Shown here: piece by piece, positions 1 to 9,739 of the stretch
Position numbering within the stretch: the stretch's first letter is position 1
Layout: the number at the start of each line of letters is the position of its first letter
Assembly: GCA_001466705.2 (NCBI GenBank)
Contig: LATX02000218.1
Coordinates: 248,001-312,000, forward strand
Reading direction: 5' to 3'
From: Moniliophthora roreri
Lineage: Eukaryota; Basidiomycota; Agaricomycetes; Agaricales; Marasmiaceae
DNA: 64,000 nucleotides
Translations under genes and position numbers: made by a program
Notes under the pieces: generated by a model
The model's database searches: none
Told to the model about the DNA's origin: nothing
Seen by the model: only the letters and a program-made list of their open reading frames with translations

Positions 1-1640
1 ATATCATGATTGGAGTATTAGATTCTACATTGCTCTGAGCAGGCTGATTTTCATACTGTGTATCCAATGTCCCAGTTCTTCCCCGGGACTTGCGTCTGTG
101 GAATCGCCTCAGTAATTGGAGCAGCTGGAGGCGTCGTGAATAAGCTACCACGCCATTCAAGGTGAACGAAAAACACATGAGATCGAAGCTGACTTGATGA
201 GAATCAGAATGCAGATTGAAGACGACATGAATAAACGCGCACTTTATATCCTCCATAGTCCTCTCTGCATTTGTACTCCACCTAGAATGTGGACTGGGCC
301 CTGAGAGCGATTCACAAGCCCATTGCTTCAAAGATATGCGAAACTGGACGATAAATATCGCTGACGAGAAGAGAGTGCGTCGTGCGAAATTCCTGAATTT
401 CTCGCTTTCCTCCCGGTCCCGATCACGACACGTCGGTTACCGTAGCTTTAGGTTCCTCCATAGCCACCACTTCCCCCGAATCTCATCCATCCCTTATCGC
501 TGCTATTCACCGTGTTCGACTTGGGAGTATGCATCGTGTTGGCTACGAGTGCTCTGCGTATGTTATCTTTCTTCCTTTCTCCGCTATCACTGTTCGTGCA
601 TCAATGTACTGGACTGTTAAAGTAATTCGAAAATAGACGTACGTTAGTTAGACGAAAGGGAGCTTGACTTTGGGTAGTAGCCCAAATTATCATGAACCGT
701 CTATGGGGTGTGCCAAGTGATCGTATGAGTTAGAAACGGGTGGTGATTCCATCTTTTATAGATTGTTCAAACCGCCTTAGGCCATGGGTGCTCAGCATCA
801 ATGCATCGCAGTTTGCTCCTGGTTTGTGGAGTATAGATTAAAAAACGCTTGTGTCATGGTTATCGATAGTCATACACATAGGCATCGTGTATAGCGGTCT
901 AGTAGTAAGACCCCGGGTCCTGGGCCTCTCAAAACTCCCATGGAACACCTAACTGCCTTCGAGTGCGATGGTAGAGGCTGTAGACATAGACGCCAGGTGG
1001 TCTCGTCGGGATTCAGTACCTGGCAAACCGCCATCATGTCGTATGATGGTGCTTTGGCATCGTCTGGGAAGGATCACACCGCGGTATCGATTGTCGAACT
1101 CCTTTCATCGTCGAGCCTGGTTGCAGTGCTCCGTCCGTCGTCTCCAATGCATGTGTTATTCTTTCCAACGGACACTGGGATGAAGGGTAAAGGGTTCAGG
1201 GTGGAAGACCTTTGCGAGTCGCTAGTCGAAGGGTTGGAGGTGTATAGGCTGTCAGGCTCACTGAGCTGCAAGGATGGACGAAACGGAACGGGTCACTCAC
1301 CCAGTGTGCATCCTTTAGACTAGTGCTCCTCCAGCAACCGGCTATGACAGGATCACCCTGCAACCTTATGAAAAATATGCCAAAAGTGAGAAGTCGAGTG
1401 CTAGATGCAGATGTTGTCGAAGGGGGATCAGTGGAGGAAGAGAGATAATTTCGTGTGTGCGTGATGTGCGTACATTTGTCTGTCTGTCATCACGACCATG
1501 ACCTCCAGCGAACCTTCCAGTTATCCGACTCAATGCCCGACATTCTTCTTTGTTCCTTTGGTTCTTCAGTGGACATGCTTTTGAGGCTAACGATTTCGCA
1601 GGGAGCTTGGGGTTGATCAATATGAATGACATCGCGTAGA
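1..1640. other. No recognisable gene; partial upstream-module sequence at 905-1330
   Basis: No ORF here resembles a known family, and the open frames are short and overlap on both strands. The stretch from about 1225 to 1330 (tgtataggctgtcaggctca, then the shared gagctgcaag) matches the modules that precede the other DUF6535 genes, near 4765-4850, 43230-43320 and 54535-54600. It lies upstream of the DUF6535 relic at 1651, so it is probably that relic's own decayed upstream region. The first 900 bases show nothing identifiable. Confidence 0.4.
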
Positions 1641-1650
1641 ACTGGTGTAG

Positions 1651-1845
1651 AACTGGAAGGAAGACGCTGCTGCTCTGCTCATCTTTGTGCGTCGCTTGCA
1701 CTTCTAGCAATTGACTTTATCCCAAATCCCCTTAAACAGATTGGTTTACTCCCCAGTTGTAAATGCTTTTGCGATCGAATCTTGAAATCACATCTGTCGA
1801 CCTTCTTGCCCAAAATTTCTCAACAACTACGCGATCCAATAAACC
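1651..1845 (+). pseudogene. DUF6535 gene relic (copy F)
   Basis: Only the start of the conserved domain survives. At 1651-1686 the DNA encodes NWKEDAAALLIF, matching the NWKEDIDTLLVF block of the other copies. A GT donor (gtgcgtcgc) follows at exactly the conserved intron position and an AG acceptor lies at 1738-1739. The next part, 1740-1842, aligns at DNA level with the AGLFSAVVTAF...ESY block and ends in ISQQLRDP, but it needs small frame corrections. The rest of the gene is missing. The P450 starts about 570 bp downstream on the same strand. The family assignment rests on the shared intron site plus two short protein blocks. Confidence 0.6.
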
Positions 1846-2414
1846 TGTGCTCCGTATTCCGAATATTGAAATTCAGCAGAGATGACAGTCTGTAGTAGGT
1901 TGGGATCATCGTACAACTCGCAACACGTTGAATGAAAAATCTACAGGTCGGAAGCGCACTTCGACGAATTCTTCATGCCGATAGGATCAGGGGAGGTACT
2001 GAGTGTTAACACACTGACGACAGGAGCACTAGAGCTGTCATCCTGTACTCCCCGATACCCTGTAGAGCGTGCGTTACAGCTGCTTGATGACCAAGTTTCC
2101 GTTATCGCATCGTTACCACGTTTCCAATCCATGGAACAATTTCTATTGTGAGGTCTCTTTTCCCTTTCTAAGCATGAAGCTAAAGATTTACCGACTATCC
2201 TTATAGTGTACACGAGAAGATCTGTACGATAACTACGTAATGTCTGACTACTGGGTAAAGAGTCGTAAACCATTCGTTCTCTCAATGGAGTAGGCTGTCG
2301 TAAGTTCCGGCTCCCCTTCATTATCACTCTTCCCGCTTATCTATTCTGTGCTTACGCTTCTGCGGTCTCAATAATCCAGATATAACACAGGCTCTGAGTC
2401 GATTTTCGAACAGC

Positions 2415-4310
2415 ATGGGACCCTCCCAAGCTTATGTTCTCGCCGCATTGGCTTTTGCGACTCTCCTCGTCACAAAACTTTTACGACCGGACCCTTTGAA
2501 TCGTTTTCCAGGTCCAGTACTGGCCAAGTGGACGTGGTTGTATCGGGCCTACTATGACATCGTAGTTGGAGGTGGATGGCTCTCTCACCTTCAAACTCTC
2601 CACGAGACATATGGTCAGCTTATTCTCCCTTTGATCCACCGGCCTCTCACTCACAAGGATTGCTCCCAGGTCCGATCGTTCGAGTAGGGAGCAACGAAGT
2701 ACGGATTCTTCACTTCGAAACGTTCTCCCTTGACGTTTTCTTTTCTAGTTGCACTTTACCGATCCTGCTGCCTATGCCGATATCTATAGCTCTTCCCACA
2801 AAATGGCGAAAGATGCTGATTTCTACGGCGATACTTTCCAGTTCGGTCTTCCGCCAAACGTATTTTCGGTGACTGATCCCAAAGCCCACTCCGAAATCAA
2901 GTCACTATTATCGTCCTACTTTTCGAGAAAAGGCGTCCTCAAGCTCGAAAGTGTCATTCAGGAACGAGTAAGTGATTGCTACTACCCATGGTCTTCAAAT
3001 CCTAAATTGGAAATATAGATTGACAAACTTATTTCACAACTCGTGAAGAACCACAAGAACTCTCCGACCAACATGAACCACGCGTTCCGCTCTGTGACCC
3101 TCGACGTCATCACCATGTATACCCTCCGAACAATTCTGGACACGACGTCTTTCCCCTCGTTTGAACACCCTGCAATCCTCGCCATTGAGAACGCCATTGC
3201 AATGGCATGGGTTTTCAGACATCTCAAGACTCTCGGTAAAGTCGCTCAGAAGCTTCCACAGTGGTTGGCGGTACTCGTTGCACCCTCTTCGAAGCCTCTA
3301 TTTAAGATGCAAGAAGACCTCGGGGAGCTGGTCGACATCGCTTTGCAAGACGCCCACAAATACGACGCCGACTCAGAGTTCGATCAAAACGTGTTCCACA
3401 CTGTAATCAACAACTCGCGGGTCGAAGGGAAACTCAAGAATTCGAATCGAGTGGCGAAAGGATATCTGGTGTCCGAGGGGATTAACCTTCGGGTTGCTGG
3501 AAGTGATACCGTCGGTAATGCATGTACGACTGGAGCACGTTGTCTCGTACGAGATGACAGGGTACGTGCGAAGCTCGTTGAGGAGCTAGAGGCAGCATGG
3601 CCAGATAAAGAAAACCCCATGCCCTTGGAACGTCTGGAGAAACTGCCGTATTTGGTGAGTGCGAGATACGTACGGGGTGAATTGTACCTCACGAAGATCG
3701 TGAATCAAGACCGCTGTCATCAAGGAAAGCCTTCGTTTGTCTCATGGAGTGGTCAGCCCTATGAACAGGGTTGTTCCTGACACCGGCGCCGTCATTGCAG
3801 GCCAGTCGGTTCCTTCGGGAGTAGGTATTCCGCTGCGACATCTCGGATGTGTTTTGGCTCCTGACTCATGGACTACCATTAGACTATCGTTTCGATCGCG
3901 AACCCCTTCGTACACATGAACGCAGATATCTTCCCAGATCCTACCCAGTTCCGCCCTGAAAGATGGCTTGAAGATAAGGAGCATTCATTGGACAAATATT
4001 TGGTTTCATTCGGGAAAGGACCTCGCGCTTGCCTCGGAATCAAGTGAGTAATCGAGCATTGTCTTTGCACTCTGTTCAACTGCTGGCAACGTTTTCAGCC
4101 TTGCATGGTCCGAGTTATCTATGATTATGGGAAACGTGTTCCGCAAACTCGAGTTCAAGAGTGACAGTGATTTGTGGTACGCTTTGTTCTTTGATTTGAC
4201 GACACCTGGCTGAGCACCTGAACATTAGGTCGGAAGTGCGGTTCGAGGAGCGCTTGGTGCCGCTCTATAAAGGAGATGTGTTGAGTGCTACTGTTAGCGA
4301 ACGAGAGTAG
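2415..4310 (+). CDS. Cytochrome P450 monooxygenase, 8 exons, 504 aa, intact
   Basis: Haem-thiolate monooxygenase, probably anchored in the ER by the N-terminal hydrophobic segment (residues about 6-22). Exons are 2415-2613, 2670-2698, 2749-2967, 3019-3654, 3710-3820, 3883-4043, 4099-4176 and 4229-4310. All junctions are GT-AG, introns are 50-62 bp and the phases agree throughout. Visible motifs in order are I-helix AGSDT (about residue 309), K-helix ExxR in KESLR (about 367), PERW (about 423) and the haem loop [10 protein letters not shown] with Cys at about 448. Length and motif spacing are normal for a fungal P450. Segments such as [15 protein letters not shown] resemble the trichodiene-oxygenase-like group of ascomycete and basidiomycete P450s, but the substrate cannot be told. 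No reductase, terpene synthase or other tailoring gene is near. A possible TATA (gatataac) lies about 35 bp before the ATG. CpG content is normal, unlike the repeat desert. Confidence 0.93.
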
Positions 4311-4828
4311 CTGACTCCAGCCCCGTATGATGTTGCCCAGTTCAGTGGCAAGAGTTGTTCGATAGAACGTAAATAACGTAGAGTCACAGGTCGTTCCCGA
4401 TGTGAAGTATGAATCGAAAGATAATCTTGATGTGCTTGAAGGATCATGCGGGGGAGTGAAAAAGAACCGTATATAGCGCTCTAACAGACGTATCAAGATC
4501 CTAGTACTGAATCCTACAGACCCGCCCCTTATCCTTGCCATGGTACATCAAGACTTCCATGGCACATGCCAACCTGATTTCTCAGTTTTATCCTTTCTGC
4601 ATAGTAGAGGCAGTGGGCACGAACGTTGATAAACTAGTCTCATTGGAATTTGGTGCCTGGAGGCGGATGTTGCCGGTGGTGTCGCTTATGAATCTTCGAG
4701 CTTTGTTATTTCCAAGCGCATCCCGGGTTGACTAGGAGCCATCGAATCTTCATGGCTACTTGTAGGTATATAGGCTGGTAGGCTGCCAGGTTCACTGAGC
4801 TACAATCACTGACGCAACAAAACGGATT

Positions 4829-5239
4829 ATGCATCATTCCTGTAATGGATACTCCTCCAAAGCAGAACCGCGCCAGTGCCCTTTGATACGCCAACGACGC
4901 AAGACTAGGCCATTGACTGTAATTTTCGTTGAAGTCTTTCAAACATGTATAGATTCAGAAAACATACCTCAAACCCTTGAACAGCTAAGCAACATAAAGC
5001 ACCCTTCACTCCACCGATACGAACCGGTCTCCCCAATGAGCGTCGCCATAGCGCAAAGCGCTTCTTTGATTCGATACTTCCGGTGTGTTTCAGTCGTGTT
5101 CAGCCTTATCCCGAGCAGAAAAGAGTTAGAGAGACAGGTTTCTGAAGACGAGGCGGCAAGCGCACCAGAATATAAACTAACGAGACCCCAAAAAAGCACG
5201 ATGCATCAGCAGCAACTTTCCGATAGGATATCAATTTGA
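4829..5239 (+). other. ORF conserved between DUF6535 upstream modules, coding status unknown
   Basis: A 136-codon frame beginning MHHSCNGYSSKAEP. A related frame is present at 43286-43609 in the module of copy C, where a frame change falls just after QPYPIRETGF. Pieces survive at 26260-26340 (PMSVAI) and 26930-27110 (LERQVSEDE). Shared blocks include VFQTCIDSENIPQTLEQLSN, KHPSLHRYEPVSPMSVAIAQ and RQVSEDEAASAPEYK. No known domain is recognised. Because the DNA was duplicated recently, conservation alone does not prove that it is translated. It could be an upstream ORF, a leader exon of the DUF6535 transcript or a chance frame. Confidence 0.3.
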
Positions 5240-5560
5240 ATACAGAATATACTGGAAGTGAGAAGTGCAGCTCGAGAAGTTGAGGCCTTGAGGGAGATAT
5301 GGTCGAGCGGCAAGAGAGCGGGAAGTGTGAAGTCCAAGGTGTCGCTTCCCTGCATCGTCGCGGAAACGGCGTAATTGGCCTAGGAGTGTGTATTAAATGG
5401 ATGCACATCACTGGCTGGGCTCTTTGGAATAATTATGGTTTCGTGCGTTGCGGCTTGCTTTCGAGTGCCTTTGAATTGAGACGCAGAATAGATCCTTCGA
5501 GCTGCTTTTATTTATCGATGTTTTGGTCACAGTGTACGAGAGAAAACCCGTCGCCGTCCT

Positions 5561-5570
5561 CGTATAATTT
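5561..5570 (+). promoter_or_regulatory. Candidate TATA-like element for DUF6535 copy A
   Basis: The sequence cgtataattt sits about 130 bp before the ATG of copy A. It is kept at the same place upstream of copy C (51189-51198) and as tgtatagttt in pseudogene B (about 27494). Conservation of position is direct; its role as a core promoter is inference. Confidence 0.35.
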
Positions 5571-5698
5571 GCGTGCGGCTCTATTCAAGCGAGGGCCTGC
5601 AGCGGCAGGAATTCTGCCTGGGACTAGCGTACTAGGTGATCAGTTATCACCATAGTCTCTAGCAGCACTGAGGGAGCATCCAATTCACTTCAAACCAG

Positions 5699-7774
5699 AT
5701 GTCCAAAGTTGCACCTACTTCCCTTGAAGAGGTATGTTCTTCAGTCATTTTTAATGCGGAATAACAATTCAGAGTAATTGCAGGGACTTACGTCTGAAGA
5801 CGGTGCACCTAAGTCGTCTATACCACCGTCACGAATGGGAGCTTCCAATAAGTCTTACACCATTGAAGAGTCATGGGATGCTCTGCATAGAGTGGTTGAT
5901 AAATATGATGATGATACGGTGAAGGATTGGAAGGAAGACATCGACACACTTTTAGTATTCGTACGTCGTATCCTTTTCCACTAGCGAATTGAGTACTAAA
6001 TGCTTTTACTGTATATAAATAGGCTGGCTTATTCTCTGCTGTCGTAACCGCCTTCCTCATCGAATCGTACAAGTGGTTGCAGGAGGATACCGGCGAAGCA
6101 ACAGTCAGCCTCCTCAAACAAGTTTCTCAGCAGCTACGCGACCCACAATTCGCTCCCGCAGAGCCCGAGGCATTTCGCCCTTCTACATCATCCATCCGAA
6201 TTAATTGTCTCTGGTTCCTCAGCCTGATTCTGGCGCTCGTTTCCGGCTTGTTGGGGATTCTCTGCAAGCAATGGTTACGAGAGCATAGGCGAGATGCAGC
6301 TACGCGTACATCGGCTGGAGCGTTGGCTCTCCGCCAGTTACGTCGCGACAGTCTGGAGAGATGGCATGTACAGGAGTTCATTGCAACGACCCCCATACTT
6401 CTTGAACTGGCATTGCTGATCTTCTTTGTCGGGCTCCTCGATCTTGCTTGGACACGCCATTTCGCGTTATTTGTGGTCTGCATGATCGCTATTGGTCTGG
6501 GTGCTGGAATGTACATTATCACTACCTTCCTGCCCCTAATTGCCACTATTTATACCGACATGACTCAATCGGACGACGACGTCATGTCATCGTTCCGATT
6601 TATCTGTCCCTATAAATCTCCTCAAGCATGGGCAGTGTATCGCTTCACCTGCATGCTGTTACGACAACTTCCGTTCGTTGGTTCGCTTCTTGTTAAGCGT
6701 GGTTACAGTTGGTGGACAGCTGTCACACCACCACGAGATTGGTCATCCAGCGACATGCGAGTGTTGACCTCGTATCATAGGAACCCATTCGATCTGAAAG
6801 TGTACGAACTGCGTGCTCTCGATTGGGCGACTCTAATGCTCCAAGAGCGCCCATCGATAGTTCTACACTTTCAAAATATCTTGCAATCTTTGTCACTACA
6901 CCCCTCAGTCATCATGACTGGCGTTCTCAATTATTGGGCGCTCGCGATGTGGGAGGATCTCACCCTTTCCGATGTGCAGGAGGAACTCCGCGATATGACG
7001 AAGTTTCAAAGAACCAAACAACAGGGATTGGGCTGGTATACGCTCTTTTCGCGTGCACCGAGTATACCTGATCCGATACTTCACTCTCCAGTCGGAATGA
7101 AGATGATGATGTTCCACAACTATTGGCATTCACTCGTTGAACAGATCAACATCACCACTGTCCATGATCTCAATCGTTCAATATCTCAATTCCAGGTCGA
7201 GGGACTTCCAAAAGCCATCAATCTACGCTTTTTTGTTCCATTTCCTATTGCTGCTAAACTCTGGGTTCACTCGGACCCTAAAGTCCAACAAGAGAGTCTT
7301 TCTCTGATACCGCTTTATAAGGACTCTTGGACTGCATATCCAGGTCCCGCGGAGAGAGGAGATGAGCGACTAGCCTTCATCGCGGCTCTTGCAAAACACC
7401 TCAGGCTGCGAGGTAATGATGGTAAACCACGTTCATGTCTCTTGACCAGTGCGCCAGGGCAGGATTTCATTCGCTTTATTCATAGCGAAATCATTCGGCA
7501 CCAGTTGCACGTAGCAAAGAGTGTACGACGGGACATGCTGATGGAGCAGTGGGTAATGGCAACGAGAAGTATTCAGGGCCTTGCTCCCATCCCAAATCAA
7601 CAGACAGTGTCTATTTCGGTTGAAATCGGTGATCACGCTGGCGACAGCGACACTGGTAACGTCCGGGAAAACGCTAGCTCGGTAGGAGGGCTTCGTCAAT
7701 TTACCCCTGATCATACCGATACCGGCGTTCCTATTCGTTCAGCGGGAGATATGACTCCCAGTTCTGAAGTCTAG
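5699..7774 (+). CDS. DUF6535 family membrane protein (copy A), 3 exons, 653 aa
   Basis: Function is unknown. It is a multi-pass membrane protein of the Agaricomycete-expanded DUF6535 family. Exons are 5699-5731 (MSKVAPTSLEE), 5784-5960 and 6023-7774, with introns of 52 and 62 bp in phase 0. The conserved domain spans about residues 38-245: SWDALHRVVDKYDDDTVKDW, KEDIDTLLVF, then TM1 (about 71-84, AGLFSAVVTAFLIESY), TM2 (about 132-152, ending CKQWLREH), TM3 (about 196-213) and TM4 (about 218-245). The C-terminal half is soluble, with conserved FICPYKSPQAWAVYRF, YELRALDWAT, SIPDPILHS, AYPGP and GQDFIRFIH blocks. The start is supported by the same ATG context in copy C. The frame is intact, and this is the reference used here for reading the damaged copies. 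Its upstream module (4530-5698) and about 110 bp of 3' flank are shared with copy C. Confidence 0.92.
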
Positions 7775-7882
7775 ACGATACTCAGGTTCTGTTTCTGTTC
7801 ATGTATATTCAGCTCTAGACTACACGTTACATTATCTTAATTTCATGCTCTCTGTAATCCCATGCATATTTGACATGAAGGG

Positions 7883-8287
7883 TTGGTGTTGTTGCATCGC
7901 TGTATAAGATTACAGACACTTTGTCTGCGCGGCCCTCAAATCGGTGGGGGCGACTCGGTCAGCGGTCTGTTTGGCCATTGCGAGATTGATGAAGAGGTTG
8001 ACACGCGTGTGAAGAGATTAGGAGTTCACGACTGTAGCAATAGCAACGTTTGGCCTTTCTTTGAGGGCCTACGTTTCAGGGCGGAGGGCATGGTTTCGGT
8101 GCTCAATTTGTCTTTGGAGGGCGCGGAGAAGCTGCATGCATCGGATATCGTCCCAAATCTACAGTCGAAGTCACGGATCAAGTTGCTAATTCCTGATAAC
8201 ATCCGATCGCATCCTAACATCGCGAAAATCTCAAAAGAATTGACAAACGTACAGCGTACTATAACGATTGGGCAATATGTAAAGTGA
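7883..8287 (+). CDS. Unrecognised ORF, possible 3' fragment of a gene
   Basis: A 134-codon frame just downstream of copy A. It begins MVLLHRCIRLQTLCLRGPQI, has an acidic middle and ends KELTNVQRTITIGQYVK. The composition, with repeated leucine spacing, is compatible with the C-terminal part of an F-box/leucine-rich-repeat-like protein, and the neighbouring minus-strand gene is an F-box gene. No F-box is present here and I do not recognise the family. Similarity with the flank of copy C stops around 7890, so this ORF lies just outside the duplicated block. Confidence 0.3.
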   Translation: MVLLHRCIRLQTLCLRGPQIGGGDSVSGLFGHCEIDEEVDTRVKRLGVHDCSNSNVWPFFEGLRFRAEGMVSVLNLSLEGAEKLHASDIVPNLQSKSRIKLLIPDNIRSHPNIAKISKELTNVQRTITIGQYVK

Positions 8288-8429
8288 CAATGTAGTTGTG
8301 TACTAGACCAGTAGCCGATCCTAGGCAAGCATGGCGTTGTATCTAAGGTGTAATTTATGGTTAGAAGACATCTAATATGGTATCATTAAATGTTCAAGGG
8401 CCATGATATGTGATGCTGAAACCTGAACG

Positions 8430-9718
8430 TCACAGCGCCTCCAAAAACTGGGCATCTCTACTGGAACATGGTACAAACTTTAGAGTTCGTCCACCTTCAC
8501 CCATCAGGCGATGCACGATCTCGACAGATTTCATTGGAGATAAACCAACTCGGGATCTCATCATGGCCTCCAGTAATCCATCCTCGCAGTTCTGTAAGTT
8601 CAATGACACGCGTTCCAGTGCCGGTAAAAGCACATACTCGGGGCATAAAGTCAGCTTTCCGACTATCGCACTACTATTCCCGGTAACGGAGACCCGTAGA
8701 TTTGTGACGTGGGTGAATGCGTGCGAAGACAAAAAGCTACATCTTCGCCTGAATCGGTCCTGCTGAAGAGTTTGAAGCAGACACTCTGCAACAAACACTG
8801 GGATCGGTCAAAGAGGTCGATCCAGGGTCTGAAAGTCTCCTTCCGACGAAGAAGTACAACTTCCTGCAATTTAGGAAGTATGAGGTGGTGTAGGAGAGAC
8901 GTTTCTGCAGTGTCAAACTTCACGACGCGAAGGGATGGCAGGACGAATGGAGTTCCTGGTGTTGCCGGCGACGTGTTATCATCAATGGGGTCTGTGATAT
9001 CGAGTACTTCCAACGACAAGCATTGGGAGAGGATTTGTAATAGATGGCTGTCAACTGTGAAACGGCCCGCCAACTGGATGAGTTTTCCCCACTCGCAATC
9101 AAATAACGAGGGAAGAAAGTTCTTCTGCTCTATGGAGTATGACCAAGAGATACTGCGCATGGCTGGAGAGGCGAGAATCGCTCGCCAAAAGGCTTGGACA
9201 TCATCAAACTTCAACATACTGCCAGTGATTGACACCAGCTTTAGAAGGGGCGTGGGGAGTACAAGCCGAGGGAAGGCAGCGGGTGAATAGATCATCAGCG
9301 TAAGGGAATGCCAACGATGAACGTGCTTGGATATGTCAGACAATATCATGCTCGTCGCTGCTACTATATCTTCCCATTCCGAAGGTGATTCGCAGTCCTC
9401 AGGTTCCATCGCTTGACGTATCACTAAATCGAGAGGACATGTTTTTGACCGTTCAAGGTGCCGTCGAACGATGGATACGTGGATGGGTCGGGGACTGTAC
9501 AACGCAATCTTCGACCATAGATACGGCGCTGCAAGAGCAACAGTCCTCCAATGGCTGCAAACGACAATAATCCTCTCCAGGGTTGGAACCAACGGATCTG
9601 TCCAATCGCTCTGCGGCTGGCAGAATTCGAAGATGTCGGTCAACAGCTCGACGGGAATACTATTGATAGAAGCATTTTGGCAACCATGAACCATAGGAGA
9701 TGCAACATGAGAAAACAC
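8430..9718 (-). CDS. F-box domain protein with an apparent 1-bp frameshift near the 3' end
   Basis: Substrate-recruiting subunit of an SCF ubiquitin ligase by family knowledge; its target is unknown. The start at 9718 gives MFSHVASPMVHGCQNASIN, then the F-box (about residues 18-70: SIPVELLTDIFEFC ... VCSHWRTVALAAPYLWSKI). A long leucine-rich C-terminal region typical of Agaricomycete F-box proteins follows. The first frame runs to 8663, but from about 8715 the plausible protein (HVTNLRVSVTGNSS ... LLEAMMRSRVG) continues in another frame down to a stop at 8430. The switch falls at a CCC run (about 8710-8720, CATTCACCCACGTC on the minus strand). One missing C would explain it. The expected product is about 430 aa. 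It may be a true mutation or a base-calling error. No intron of sensible length fits. Confidence 0.75.
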
Positions 9719-9739
9719 ATTCGATGAATCCCATGCACC

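Larger units (their letters stand above)
4530..5698 (+). repeat. Upstream module of DUF6535 copy A
   Basis: About 1.15 kb directly upstream of copy A recurs, in the same order, upstream of other copies. Shared landmarks are the catcaagacttccatggcac stretch (4546; again near 54207), ttcactgagctacaatcac (4790; 43256), actaggccattgactgtaat (4903; 26236), the gagagacaggtttctgaaga stretch (5128; 26957; 43591) and gtcgccgtcctcgtataatt (5549; 51179; eroded at 27487). The duplication unit is therefore the gene plus this DNA. It probably carries the promoter and 5' leader. The block also holds a partly conserved ORF, listed separately. Confidence 0.75.

Noticed and set aside
1941..2327. 128-codon minus-strand frame upstream of the P450
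   Set aside because: No recognisable motif and it overlaps the probable P450 promoter; likely a chance frame.
6127..6546. Long minus-strand frame opposite DUF6535 copy A (and the twin at 51693-52112)
   Set aside because: Exact shadow of the conserved membrane domain; Arg/Ser-rich with no family match and present only because the sense strand is constrained.
2415..7774. P450 plus DUF6535 as a secondary-metabolite cluster
   Set aside because: No synthase, transporter or regulator in the window, and DUF6535 has no known metabolic role.
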